Positions 7,934-17,376 are shown, numbered from the stretch's first letter. The stretch is DNA of 43,641 nucleotides from JAGORY01 sp964517585 (GCA_964517585.1 CAZFCB010000006.1:1-43641); one strand, 5' to 3'. A program made the numbers and translations. The notes: generated by a model from the letters alone, not told the origin.

Positions 7934-9564
7934 GCTATCGTTTCTTTCTTATCATCGGCACTCTCCTGCTTACAGCATGTACTCCGACCAGTAGTAACCA
8001 AATGGGAAATGGCAGCATGATGGGTGGCAATCAAGGCGGAATGATGGATTCGATCCGTTCGGCACGCTCAGGACAGGCAGGCTCACCACGAGTACAGAGA
8101 TCATTCCTCCCCGCTGAAGGCAAAGACATCAACACTTTCCCGTCAGCAAAAGTATCAGAAACAATAGAAATACAAGACGGCGATACGATCACACTCAACC
8201 CTGAAATTGTGCGTGCGACGCTCAATGGTACATCGTTCGTTATGTACGGATACAATGGTCAGATTCCTGGTCCCGTACTCAAAGTAAAACAAGGCTCGAC
8301 TTTCACAGTAAATGTCACCAATAATATCGACCAGCCGACCACCGTGCACTGGCATGGAATTCGTTTGGCAAATGCCAATGACGGAGTTCCTGGGCTCACA
8401 CAGGAAGCGATAGAGCCTAGGGGCTCGTTTACGTATACCGTTACTGTTCCAGACGAAGGTATGTTTTGGTACCACCCACACGTCCGCGAAGATCTACAGC
8501 AAGATCTTGGTCTTTACGGAAACCTTTGGGTGACTCCAAAAGATGCACTAGCCTACAGCACTGTTGACCACGAAGAAGTTCTCATCCTCGATGACATACT
8601 TCTTGAAGGCGGCCTGCCTGTGCCCTACGGTTCAGAGGAGGCAAGCCACGCACTCATGGGACGATTCGGTAACGTTATGCTCATGAACGGAAGCACCGAC
8701 TATTCTTTGAGTGTTTCCAAGGGCGAGGTCGTTCGCTTCTTCCTCACCGACGTTGCGAACACACGAAGCTTTAAGATTGCTTTCGGTGGCGCGAAAATGA
8801 AGCTCGTCGGAGGCGACAGTGGACGCTATGAGAAAGAGGAGTTCGTGGACTCGGTCATCATCTCACCGTCGGAGCGTGTCATCATCGATGTACTCTTCGA
8901 GAAATCCGGCTCGTTCCCGATAACGCATCGTACGCCCGATGATTCCTACACACTCGGAACCGTGAATGTCACGTCAGACATGGTAACTTCTCCACACGAA
9001 AAAGCATTCGCATCCCTCAGCACACATGAAGACATCGTGAAGGAGATAGATACGTTCCGCCCTTTCTTCACCAAACCAGTCGACAAGACGCTGGTGCTCG
9101 ATATGGACATGATGGGTAATAGTGGGATGGGTGGCGGTATGATGATGGGTGGCATCCCACCAGACGGTATCGAATGGGAAGATGAGATGGGCACGATGAA
9201 CACAGGCATGATGAATTCGATGATGAAATGGAACATTATCGATGAAAAAGACGGTGCCGCGAATGACAAGATACATTTCACGGCTAAAGTTGGTGACAAA
9301 GTGAAAATCCGCATCATCAATAAGAAGGACTCTGCTCACCCGATGCAGCATCCGATTCACTTCCATGGGCAGCGGTTTCTCGTGCTGTCTGACAACGGCG
9401 TAGAGAATAATAATTTCGTATGGAAAGACACGGTTCTGGTCCCAGCAGGACACACGGTCGATATTCTTCTCGATGCGAGCAATCCAGGCGACTGGATGTT
9501 CCATTGTCATATCGCAGAGCACCTAAGTAACGGGATGATGGGACTGCTCAAGGTACGACAGTAA
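7930..9564 (+). CDS. lipoprotein multicopper oxidase
   Basis: A 544-residue three-domain multicopper oxidase. The N terminus is a lipoprotein signal with lipobox LTAC, so the enzyme should be anchored on the outer face of the membrane. All four copper motifs are present: HWHG (His140, His142), WYHPH (His182, His184), HPIHFH (His474, His477, His479) and HCHIAEH with axial Met (His525, Cys526, His527, His531, Met536). A Met-rich insert at about residues 392-433 recalls the one in CueO, which helps Cu(I) oxidation. The likely reaction is O2-dependent oxidation of Cu(I) to Cu(II), though laccase-like activity on other substrates is possible. The start at 7930 overlaps the preceding stop (ATGA) and gives a clean signal peptide; longer frames do not. 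Confidence 0.92.
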   Translation: MSYRFFLIIGTLLLTACTPTSSNQMGNGSMMGGNQGGMMDSIRSARSGQAGSPRVQRSFLPAEGKDINTFPSAKVSETIEIQDGDTITLNPEIVRATLNGTSFVMYGYNGQIPGPVLKVKQGSTFTVNVTNNIDQPTTVHWHGIRLANANDGVPGLTQEAIEPRGSFTYTVTVPDEGMFWYHPHVREDLQQDLGLYGNLWVTPKDALAYSTVDHEEVLILDDILLEGGLPVPYGSEEASHALMGRFGNVMLMNGSTDYSLSVSKGEVVRFFLTDVANTRSFKIAFGGAKMKLVGGDSGRYEKEEFVDSVIISPSERVIIDVLFEKSGSFPITHRTPDDSYTLGTVNVTSDMVTSPHEKAFASLSTHEDIVKEIDTFRPFFTKPVDKTLVLDMDMMGNSGMGGGMMMGGIPPDGIEWEDEMGTMNTGMMNSMMKWNIIDEKDGAANDKIHFTAKVGDKVKIRIINKKDSAHPMQHPIHFHGQRFLVLSDNGVENNNFVWKDTVLVPAGHTVDILLDASNPGDWMFHCHIAEHLSNGMMGLLKVRQ

Positions 9565-9594
9565 TAATTTGTCTATTTTCTTCCCACTCTTCTT

Positions 9595-10188
9595 ATGTAC
9601 GGCATGATGAATAACACCACCGGCTACGGAACAGGTCTCGCGTTCTTCTACGGTCTGCATATGACCTCTTTCTTCATCGCTGCATTCGGAACGGCATTGC
9701 TTCTGTTTTGGGCATTCAAACATTGTACAGAAAAGTCTCTCTGGAAGTGGGGATGGTCACTTCTCATTATAGGATCTATCGCTTGTCTTCTGACGCTACC
9801 TGCATGGCCAATGTTTGTGACAGGAATGCATGGTGGAAATTTTAACGGTATGGGCAATGGCATGATGGGGGCATGGAATAGTACTGCCAAAGGCGAGACG
9901 AGTGACGCACAACTAAAAGAGGAAGCAGATGGAAAAGCGCTTTACGACAAACTACAAGCGAAAACAGTAGTATGTGCGGATCTTTCGGATGACGATTTCG
10001 AACTCATCGGTAAATATTTTATGGGAAAGCAATCAGGATCAACCCATGAGCAAATGAACGAAAGAATCAAACAGATGATGGGCGACGAAGGCGAAGTCCA
10101 AATGCACATCATACTTGGTAAAAACGCAACGAAGTGTTCTACTGGAAAACCATCTTCAGAAGCGTTCGGTGGCATGATGAAAAAATAA
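9595..10188 (+). CDS. Met-rich two-helix membrane protein
   Basis: A 197-residue protein with two hydrophobic helices (residues about 17-40 and 52-75) and a long soluble C-terminal domain. Met and His clusters flank the helices (MYGMMNN at the N terminus, GMHGGNFNGMGNGMMG after helix 2, GGMMKK at the end), typical of Cu(I)-binding proteins. The C-terminal region has two Cys (VVCADL, TKCSTG) and a helical stretch with DDDFELIGKYFMG. I recognise no named family for the whole protein, but similar Met-rich proteins occur in copper loci. It lies 30 bases downstream of the oxidase gene with no terminator between, so it probably belongs to the same operon. No Shine-Dalgarno is seen. Confidence 0.75.
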   Translation: MYGMMNNTTGYGTGLAFFYGLHMTSFFIAAFGTALLLFWAFKHCTEKSLWKWGWSLLIIGSIACLLTLPAWPMFVTGMHGGNFNGMGNGMMGAWNSTAKGETSDAQLKEEADGKALYDKLQAKTVVCADLSDDDFELIGKYFMGKQSGSTHEQMNERIKQMMGDEGEVQMHIILGKNATKCSTGKPSSEAFGGMMKK

Positions 10189-10207
10189 TATTTTCCCCAC
10201 ATATTGC

Positions 10208-10633
10208 ATGACTACTACCACTGATTACAGTTTTACGGCCACTATTCCTTTTCCCCTCGCCGAGGCGGAATCTCATGTGCGATCTGCGCTCGAAAAAGAG
10301 CACTTCGGCATCATCATGGAGATCGATATTCAGGCGACACTAAAGAAAAAGCTCAATATCGAGCATCCCCCTCACAAAATCCTCGGAGCGTGTAATCCGA
10401 AGATGGCTCATGAGGCACTGGAGGACAATCCTGATGTCGCGCTCGCGCTTCCCTGTAACGTCGTGCTCTATGAACTACACAAAGGGGTCACGACGGTCGC
10501 AGCGATGCTTCCTTCCATTGCACTGAAATCCTTCAAAGGTGTTGGAGTACAGAAGACAGCATGTACCGCTGAAAAGGCACTTGAGAGAGTTTTTAACGAT
10601 CTGTGTCATCTGCATCATCCACACCACACTTAA
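10208..10633 (+). CDS. DUF302 domain protein
   Basis: A 141-residue soluble protein that is almost entirely a DUF302 domain: a beta-alpha-beta start (SFTATIPFPLAEAESHVRSAL), the segment ILGACNPKMAHEAL and the strand LALPCNVVLYE. DUF302 proteins are of unknown biochemical function but often sit beside metal, sulfur or redox genes, and one conserved Cys (in GACNP) is a candidate metal or thiol site. It follows the Met-rich protein by 19 bases and appears to be the last gene of the copper locus. No signal peptide, so cytoplasmic. Confidence 0.85.
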   Translation: MTTTTDYSFTATIPFPLAEAESHVRSALEKEHFGIIMEIDIQATLKKKLNIEHPPHKILGACNPKMAHEALEDNPDVALALPCNVVLYELHKGVTTVAAMLPSIALKSFKGVGVQKTACTAEKALERVFNDLCHLHHPHHT

Positions 10634-10700
10634 ATCATCATTTATGAAATTCTGCCACCGCATCTCTGATGCATGCGATGGAATTTCCTACGAAAAACGG

Positions 10701-10706
10701 TACACT
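10701..10706 (+). promoter_or_regulatory. -10 box of the nitroreductase (leaderless geometry)
   Basis: TACACT followed by 6 nt (GCAGCC) and the ATG at 10713. It matches the spacing seen at eight other starts in the window and favours 10713 over the in-frame ATG at 10644. Confidence 0.55.
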
Positions 10707-10712
10707 GCAGCC

Positions 10713-11267
10713 ATGCAAACACTTGAGACAATCAAAACTCGCCGTGCAGTACGAGGATGGAATGAAAAGGAGGTGCCCGAAAAAATACTTTTCCAAATTC
10801 TTGACGCGGGTAGATATGCTCCAAGTCCACTGAACTCACAACCATGGCATTTTACGCTCGTCCGGAATACGGATACGATCAAGAAGCTGATGGAGCACGC
10901 TAATCACGGATCTTTCCTCTCATTAGCGAAGATCGTCATTGTCGTGACAGTACAGAAACAAGCGAAGATAGATGAGTGGCTTGCAGAGCACGAACAACAT
11001 ATCTACAGCGGTGTTTGTGCGATGCAAAATATGTGGCTCGCAGCGTGGGATCTCGGACTGGGCGCTTGCTGGGTGACATTAGACGAAAAGACTACGCGGG
11101 AACTTCTTCGCATTCCTGACAATCATAAACTCCTCGGAAGCTTGGGGCTCGGATATGCAGCCTCACCTGTGAAACCACACGAAGAGAAAGATAGACAGTC
11201 ACTATTGGGCATGGTGTCTTACGACCAGTTTGGTTCTTCTCCTCATGAAGTGATCAGAAAAGAATAG
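10713..11267 (+). CDS. nitroreductase-family FMN oxidoreductase
   Basis: A 184-residue member of the nitroreductase superfamily, FMN-dependent enzymes that use NAD(P)H to reduce nitro compounds, quinones or flavins. The N-terminal motif IKTRRAVRGW contacts FMN, APSPLNSQPWHF is the classic second motif, and GLGACWV lies near the flavin. Length is normal. The start at 10713 begins like most family members (METIKTRR-type) and has a TACACT box 6 nt upstream; the ATG at 10644 would add 23 unusual residues. It follows the copper locus on the same strand but seems to have its own promoter, so a link with copper is unproven. Substrate is unknown. Confidence 0.88.
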   Translation: MQTLETIKTRRAVRGWNEKEVPEKILFQILDAGRYAPSPLNSQPWHFTLVRNTDTIKKLMEHANHGSFLSLAKIVIVVTVQKQAKIDEWLAEHEQHIYSGVCAMQNMWLAAWDLGLGACWVTLDEKTTRELLRIPDNHKLLGSLGLGYAASPVKPHEEKDRQSLLGMVSYDQFGSSPHEVIRKE

Positions 11268-11377
11268 TATTTTTATCGAAAACTACTGAAAAGCTGATCA
11301 GATCAACGGAGGACAGAAGTGCCCTTCTTCAGATGTTCCATAGAGATTCGTCAGTTGCAATACTGTAACAACATTTG

Positions 11378-13342
11378 ATGCCTAAGAACAATTCAACCAA
11401 CGGCATACATCTGTCCTGGCTTGAAATTGGCGTCGCGGTTGGGATGATGTTTGCCGCATCATTCATCGTCTTCGGTGCGTCGACTAGTTACGGATTTCTC
11501 ACGTTTGATGATTCGTACTTGATCTATGGAAATTTAGCGGCACACGCACCCACATTCGCTCACATAAAACAGGCCTTCACAACGTTCGATCCGGAACTTT
11601 ACATCCCCGTAACACTTCTCAGTTATCAATTCAATTATCTGATGGGGGGGCTAAGCGGAGGCATCTATCACGCTACGAACCTCGTACTGCACGCGCTGAA
11701 TGGAGCACTCGTCAGCTACCTAATTTTCTTGCTTCTCGGCAGAAAGCGTATCGCACTTTTCTGTGGGTTGTTGTTTGTTATTCACCCCCTGAATACAGAA
11801 GCAGTCTCATGGCTTTCGGGACGCAAAGACCTACTATCATCGTTCTTCTATTTAAGCACTCTGTGTCTGTATTTGCGGTACAGATATACAGGAGATAAAC
11901 GGATGTTAATCTTTGCAGTGGGAACCTTCACTCTTGGACTGCTTTCTAAAGTATCGATACTCACATTGCCTGGAGCGATTCTGCTACTTGAGGCTCTGAT
12001 GCGAGAACGAGACGAATGGATACTAAGCATCATTAAAAACATTGCTCCATTCGCTATACTCTCCACTGTTTTTGCAGCTATTGCTCTGCTCGGCAAGGAG
12101 CGAGTTCTCAGCTCTTCCATGCCTCTTGAGACCATTTTGATGGCAGCAAAGAGCACGGTGTTTTACGTACAAAAGCTCATTGTTCCGACTCAGCTTTCGC
12201 CCATCTATCCGTACACGAGCGCGATTCACATTACTTCGCCGGATTTTTACATTCCAATAATTATTATTGCAGTAGTAGTGATCATCTCACTCATGGCACT
12301 TCGTTGGTCAAAATGGATGTGTATCTGTGCACTGTTATTCCTCATGACTCTTAGCCCTACGTTTCTCAATTTTCATAAAGGATCAGGCTACTTTTTCGCA
12401 GTCGACCGTTATGCATATTTGCCAATGATATGGGTGGTACTTCTTCTTGCTGTCGGCATCGAATATTTTTCCGAAAAAATTACTCGACGCTGGATTCAGA
12501 GAGGGTTTACGATATTTTCTTTGATCGTCATTATTATCCTGAGCGCTGTGTCGATGGATCAGACAAAGCTTTGGGCGAATGATGAAACACTTTTTACGTA
12601 TGTCCTCACGCTGTATCCTGAGTCAGTTTCTTCTCGAACGAGTTTATCTGCAGTGTACCGAGAGCAGGGGAGGGAACGTGAAGAAATTTCTGTCTTAGAA
12701 GAAGGAATGAAACTAGGCAAAGATGTTGCATACTTTACGGGCATTGGATCAATAGCAGCTCGCCAAAGAAAGTTGACTGAAGCAGAGACGCTGTACAATC
12801 AAGCCAGAATTTTTGATCCGAGTAATCCAGAACCATTATTCTTTCTCGGTGCTCTCGAAGAACAGAGAGGAAATCCGGAAAAAGCGATCGATTACTATGC
12901 AGACGCCATTCGTTTTGATTCTAGTTATGTTGCTGCCTATAACAATCTTGGGGCAATCTATCTTGATCAAAAAAAATTGAACGAAGCAGAAAAGATGTTT
13001 CGCTCTGCAATCACATGGAATCCAAATTTTATGGAAGGACTGTATAACCTGTTTCAGGTCCTTGAACTCCAGAAGAAACAAGACGAAGCTTTTCGATATC
13101 TTGAAAAAGCGTACGAGCTGAATCCTGATAATGCCGAAATAACTCTTTCGATTGCATATCGATACACGCTTCGAAATAGAACGCCTGAGGCAATCCGTGC
13201 TTTGCAACATCTCCTAGCTCTTGAACCATCAAATAGAACTGCAGAACGCATGCTTCAGCAACTTGCTCCTGATACTGCGGTGAAGCCAGAGGCAAATACA
13301 GATGAAAGACGGCAGCAACGACTTCTCCAGAGGAAGCAGTAA
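11378..13342 (+). CDS. TMTC-like membrane glycosyltransferase with TPR repeats
   Basis: A 654-residue protein. The N-terminal ~400 residues hold about ten membrane helices with the acidic FDDSYLIYGN loop after helix 1 and HPLNTEAVSWLSGRKD further on, as in the TMTC/DUF1736 family of GT-C enzymes that use lipid-linked sugars (animal TMTCs transfer O-mannose to cadherins). The C-terminal ~230 residues contain about six tetratricopeptide repeats, which should face outside and could bind protein substrates. It starts an envelope block; a secreted repeat adhesin downstream is a possible substrate (inference). The ATG at 11378 is used; a TTG just before it is less likely. A weak TACTGT at 11361-11366 may be a -10. 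Confidence 0.85.
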   Translation: MPKNNSTNGIHLSWLEIGVAVGMMFAASFIVFGASTSYGFLTFDDSYLIYGNLAAHAPTFAHIKQAFTTFDPELYIPVTLLSYQFNYLMGGLSGGIYHATNLVLHALNGALVSYLIFLLLGRKRIALFCGLLFVIHPLNTEAVSWLSGRKDLLSSFFYLSTLCLYLRYRYTGDKRMLIFAVGTFTLGLLSKVSILTLPGAILLLEALMRERDEWILSIIKNIAPFAILSTVFAAIALLGKERVLSSSMPLETILMAAKSTVFYVQKLIVPTQLSPIYPYTSAIHITSPDFYIPIIIIAVVVIISLMALRWSKWMCICALLFLMTLSPTFLNFHKGSGYFFAVDRYAYLPMIWVVLLLAVGIEYFSEKITRRWIQRGFTIFSLIVIIILSAVSMDQTKLWANDETLFTYVLTLYPESVSSRTSLSAVYREQGREREEISVLEEGMKLGKDVAYFTGIGSIAARQRKLTEAETLYNQARIFDPSNPEPLFFLGALEEQRGNPEKAIDYYADAIRFDSSYVAAYNNLGAIYLDQKKLNEAEKMFRSAITWNPNFMEGLYNLFQVLELQKKQDEAFRYLEKAYELNPDNAEITLSIAYRYTLRNRTPEAIRALQHLLALEPSNRTAERMLQQLAPDTAVKPEANTDERRQQRLLQRKQ

Positions 13343-13383
13343 CCTACCAACTTCTATCGTTTCGCAGTACACTTCATGTATCT

Positions 13384-14907
13384 ATGAACCGATTGTTGTC
13401 CGCCCTTCTTCTCGGTGTACCTCTCGCAGTTCTCAGTGCAACGGTAACGTTTGCAGAGTCTGTTCCCGTTGATAGTGGGGGCATAAAAGCCGTTATCACA
13501 GGCCCTAGCGACATTGCAGTTGGTCGAACGATTATTCTCGATGCTTCGTCGAGTCGTGTGCAAGGTGATCAAACATCGTACCGCTGGAACATTGAAGAAA
13601 CAAAACAGGCAATTGGCCGCAATGTAGAAGCAATCTTTACGCCAGAAAAAGCAGGTCAACTGACATTTCATGTTGTACTGAAGACCACAGGGCTTGATGG
13701 GAAGGCAGCCGAGGCAGAAGCATTCCATCAGGTAACTGTTTTCAAGAGAAAAATCCTCATCATTGCAGACGGATCCGTATCACCAACGAAACTAAGTACG
13801 CACGCTTCTGAGGCACTCAAAGATGGCGTGTACGTAAAAATAATTCAAACTGATCCTGCTACCCCAAGACTTGTTGTTGAGGATGTGCTCTTCAAGATGC
13901 TGACAGAAGATAAGAATGCACTGTCCGGCGCAGAAGCAATCGTCATTTGGACCGATGGTATCTCAGGTCTGCAAGCCTTGATGCGAGCAATACAAGCAGA
14001 TGCAGAGCGGCAGGTGGCCATGCATAATCAATCCATTGTCATTTTGACAGAAAACAGTCTGGGAACTGTTGCGCGTACAACGCGAGGAGCTCATACAGTG
14101 CTTGATCCAGCAGAAATCATCATTACGAGAAATGAAGCGATCAATCCACTCATGATGGCAAATGGTATGACCGAGTTTCGTACGACGATACAAACTCGCG
14201 ATATCGGCTCACTCATGCTGAATTCGTCTTCTGTTGCCTTTCGTCCATGGGATGCTCTTTCCATGCTCGTAAACTATTTACTGTCGCATGGGGTGTCTGG
14301 CCAAGCGGTTATCCTTCTTCTTATTCTACCGATCATTGCGACCATTTTTTCTTTTCTGAAACAAATCATTGGTATTACGTCGTTCGGTCTCTATACGCCC
14401 TCAATTGTGGCCCTCAGTTTTCTTGCACTTGGCTGGCAGATTGGAGTCTTATTCTTACTTTTTATTCTCATTACAGGATATGTGACAAGGGCAGCCATGA
14501 AGAAATTACGGCTTCTGTACATTCCGAAAGTCGCGATTATTCTTACTGTTTTAAGCTTGACGCTTCTCATCCTTGTTGCGATTGGAACAGCTACAGGACT
14601 CGCTTTCCCTAGGGACACGATCTTTATTTTGTTGATCATGTCTGCACTTGCTGAAAACTTTCTGAATTTGAAAACAGAAGAAGGGTGGCGATCTGCCATC
14701 GTAGGAATTAGTGAAACGGTGTTTGGCTCACTTCTGTGTGTTCTCATTGTTCAATCACAATGGCTGCAATCACTTGTTCTTGCGTATCCCGAACTCATTC
14801 TCCTGACGATACCTATCAATGTCGGACTTGGCCGCTGGACTGGGCTACGACTTGTGGAATACATTCGTTTCCGTGAGGTTTTTAAGCACATCCAAGAAGA
14901 GGAATAA
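13384..14907 (+). CDS. secreted PKD-like domain fused to a 7TM (7TM_transglut-type) domain
   Basis: This 507-residue protein has a signal peptide (cleavage near TFAES), an Ig-like PKD domain (about 33-115), an alpha/beta domain beginning KILIIADG (about 120-285), then six or seven membrane helices (about 300-490). The helical part resembles the 7TM domain usually fused to an inactive transglutaminase (PF14402 in my recollection), with LYTPSIVALSFL and NVGLGRWTGLR conserved. In known operons that protein is followed by an ATP-grasp ligase, and here one starts 3 bases after the stop. The difference is that the usual extracellular transglutaminase-like domain is replaced by PKD plus alpha/beta domains. 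TACACT at 13368-13373 is a possible -10. Confidence 0.75.
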   Translation: MNRLLSALLLGVPLAVLSATVTFAESVPVDSGGIKAVITGPSDIAVGRTIILDASSSRVQGDQTSYRWNIEETKQAIGRNVEAIFTPEKAGQLTFHVVLKTTGLDGKAAEAEAFHQVTVFKRKILIIADGSVSPTKLSTHASEALKDGVYVKIIQTDPATPRLVVEDVLFKMLTEDKNALSGAEAIVIWTDGISGLQALMRAIQADAERQVAMHNQSIVILTENSLGTVARTTRGAHTVLDPAEIIITRNEAINPLMMANGMTEFRTTIQTRDIGSLMLNSSSVAFRPWDALSMLVNYLLSHGVSGQAVILLLILPIIATIFSFLKQIIGITSFGLYTPSIVALSFLALGWQIGVLFLLFILITGYVTRAAMKKLRLLYIPKVAIILTVLSLTLLILVAIGTATGLAFPRDTIFILLIMSALAENFLNLKTEEGWRSAIVGISETVFGSLLCVLIVQSQWLQSLVLAYPELILLTIPINVGLGRWTGLRLVEYIRFREVFKHIQEEE

Positions 14908-14910
14908 GCC

Positions 14911-17334
14911 ATGCTCTTCCCATTTTTTAAACACTACGGCGTTTTGGGGTTAAACGCCCGAAATTTGCTCTACATCAGACCATTCAATAAAAAAAAGGCT
15001 GTTGCTTTTGCCGATGACAAAATGAAGACGAAGGCGTTTCTTTCTGCTCGAGGCATTCCTACTGCAAGGCTCTTTGCGAGAATAGAAAATCGGCGACAAC
15101 TTAGTGCATTTGATTTTCATTCCCTCCCAGACGAATGTGTTCTCAAGCCAAACGAAGGCTTTGGAGGGGAGGGGATTATTATCCTGAAGGGAAGATCAAA
15201 TCGTACGTTTCTCGAACAAGGAAAAACACCGATTACTGATGCGCAGCTGCGCGAACACATCGAAGATATTCTTGATGGGAAATATTCCATTAGCGGTCAA
15301 GCTGATGTTGCGTTCTTTGAACAAATTCTCATTGCTGATGATGCGTTCACGACATTTCGGCCCGCTGGACTTCCTGATATCCGCATTGTCGTCTTCAACC
15401 TCGTTCCCGTCATGGCGATGCTCCGGATTCCCACAGGTGAAAGTCGCGGAAAGGCTAACGTCCATCTCGGGGGAGTTGGCATCGGAATTGATATCGCAAA
15501 AGGAGTGACGACTCATGCCGCACAGTACAATAAAATTCTTTCGGAATTGCCACACGGTGCTCCAGTTGCGGGAATACAAATTCCACATTGGGAAGAAATG
15601 CTTCTCATCGCATCAAGGATTCAATATATCACAAATATCGGTTATCTTGCCGTGGATCTCACGATTGATCGAGAGCTTGGGCCTGTTCTCCTTGAGGTGA
15701 ACGCTCGTGCAGGACTCATGGTTCAGGTTGCTAACCTTGCGCCTCTCAGAAATCGACTGGAAAGAGTGTCTGGGATCAAAGTCAGTTCACCGGAAAAAGG
15801 TGTGCGCATTGCCCAAGAACTCTTCGGTGAAAAGGTAGGACGTCGTCAAGATCGTACATCAGAAAAACCCATACTTGCACCACGTGAAGTTCTCGAGATT
15901 ACGGGTGAGAACTATGTAGTAGAAGAACTCTGTGCAGTAGCTCCTGAGCAAGAAGATACTGTTTTTACGCCAGACTTCATCGCAGAACTTGAGCGGCACG
16001 CTGAAATTGAGGCAGTAGAAGGATCTCGCTCAACATATAAAATCAAATTTAGTCTCGGCGGTCAAAAAATTCAAACGCTCATACGAAAAGGGGAGTCCGG
16101 AGTTCACGGTGTTCGTGCCATCATCGGGCGCAGAGACCTTGCAGGTTTTCTTATTGATCCAAGTAAAAAAATGAAGGCAGAAGTAAAAACGACCGTTGTA
16201 AAGCACGATCTAAGGGCTGCAGATCGGTTGCTCTGTTCACTTGATAAAGACCTTCAAATTCTCAGAGAACTTCGCCCAGCTAACTTAGAGGAGGAACTAG
16301 AACGTTGTCGATTGGATGAAACGTATAATCCAGTCTTCCTGCCCAGAGAACCGAAAGTGGATCTAGTACAAACAGAAGAAAACTTGCAAAAAATAGATAC
16401 GGACGATTCTCCGTTCGGCATTTTACTCCGCAAAAAGCGACGTGAGTTACTACTGAAAGTAAATCTACTCCGTTCGCGTGGTGATACTGAGAAGTTTATC
16501 ACTGCTAGTCTTGCGCTCTTTGGGGCACCAAGCACCGCATTGATCGGATTTGCAGTAGCTCACTTACAGTCGAGAAAGGCATGTGATCTCCGCGTGCCCG
16601 ACAGTGAACTTCTTGATGCAGAAGAGGCAAAAGAACAATTTGATAGCGCCATGATAGCCTACGGACTTCATGACTGGGAGGTCGTCATCAAATCATCGAT
16701 GATTTCCGATTGCGCCGTCGGTGGTAAAAAAGTCTTCATTCGATCAGGAGCAAAATTTAGCCGCATGCATATCGAGTCTTTGATTGCTCATGAGATAGAA
16801 ACGCACGTACTGACTGCTGAAAATGGCTCCATTCAGCCCTACGAGCTCTTTCGTCGTGGGTTTGCCAATTATCTGGATACACAGGAGGGTTTAGCTATCT
16901 TCAGCCAAACAAGAGTGCTGTCGCCGCATCATGAAAAATGTTATCTTCATGCGAAAAGTGTACTTGGAGTTGCATATGCGATGGAGCACTCCTTTGCAGA
17001 AACAAGAAATTACCTCACGACAGAACTAGGTTTTACGAAAACAAAGGCGATCTTGAAGGCGGCAGACTTCAAAAGAGGTATTTCTCAAACCAGCCAGCCT
17101 GGCGCATTTACAAAAGGGTTGGTCTATTTCCGTGGATACCGCGCTATTGAGCACTATGTTCGCGATGGTGGAGACATACGACGTCTGTATATTGGAAAGA
17201 TTGCCATTGAAGATTTGGGTCTCATTGATCAAATGAGCGGCATAAAGGAACCGCTCATCCTTCCAAAGTACCTCCGTACGAAAAAAGCAACGAAAGAAAC
17301 AAAGGCCGCCAAATCTCGGAAAAGAGGTTCCTAG
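14911..17334 (+). CDS. ATP-grasp ligase fused to a DUF1704 (QEGLA) metallopeptidase
   Basis: An 807-residue fusion. Residues 1-300 are an ATP-grasp enzyme of the alpha-L-glutamate-ligase-like type, with KPNEGFGGEGI (ATP loop), PDIRIVV and LLEVNARAGL (Mg-binding strand). Residues ~310-430 are a linker domain I cannot name. Residues ~430-795 are DUF1704: the zinc motif HEIETH (His627, Glu628, His632) and the signature QEGLA (Glu659). DUF1704 includes the HExxxH peptidases related to MATCAP tubulin carboxypeptidase. Published comparative genomics of amidoligases linked 7TM, ATP-grasp and DUF1704 genes. The upstream 7TM gene ends 3 bases before, and a GAGG lies 8 nt upstream as a rare Shine-Dalgarno here. 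Joining ligase and peptidase in one chain suggests an amino acid is added and removed from one target. Confidence 0.85.
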   Translation: MLFPFFKHYGVLGLNARNLLYIRPFNKKKAVAFADDKMKTKAFLSARGIPTARLFARIENRRQLSAFDFHSLPDECVLKPNEGFGGEGIIILKGRSNRTFLEQGKTPITDAQLREHIEDILDGKYSISGQADVAFFEQILIADDAFTTFRPAGLPDIRIVVFNLVPVMAMLRIPTGESRGKANVHLGGVGIGIDIAKGVTTHAAQYNKILSELPHGAPVAGIQIPHWEEMLLIASRIQYITNIGYLAVDLTIDRELGPVLLEVNARAGLMVQVANLAPLRNRLERVSGIKVSSPEKGVRIAQELFGEKVGRRQDRTSEKPILAPREVLEITGENYVVEELCAVAPEQEDTVFTPDFIAELERHAEIEAVEGSRSTYKIKFSLGGQKIQTLIRKGESGVHGVRAIIGRRDLAGFLIDPSKKMKAEVKTTVVKHDLRAADRLLCSLDKDLQILRELRPANLEEELERCRLDETYNPVFLPREPKVDLVQTEENLQKIDTDDSPFGILLRKKRRELLLKVNLLRSRGDTEKFITASLALFGAPSTALIGFAVAHLQSRKACDLRVPDSELLDAEEAKEQFDSAMIAYGLHDWEVVIKSSMISDCAVGGKKVFIRSGAKFSRMHIESLIAHEIETHVLTAENGSIQPYELFRRGFANYLDTQEGLAIFSQTRVLSPHHEKCYLHAKSVLGVAYAMEHSFAETRNYLTTELGFTKTKAILKAADFKRGISQTSQPGAFTKGLVYFRGYRAIEHYVRDGGDIRRLYIGKIAIEDLGLIDQMSGIKEPLILPKYLRTKKATKETKAAKSRKRGS

Positions 17335-17376
17335 TCGCTTTCAGCTAGTTATGTAGAAAAGATGATATAAAACTAT

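Noticed and set aside
10644..10712. Alternative nitroreductase start at 10644
   Set aside because: The -10 box at 10701-10706 is exactly 6 nt before 10713, and family members begin close to that Met.
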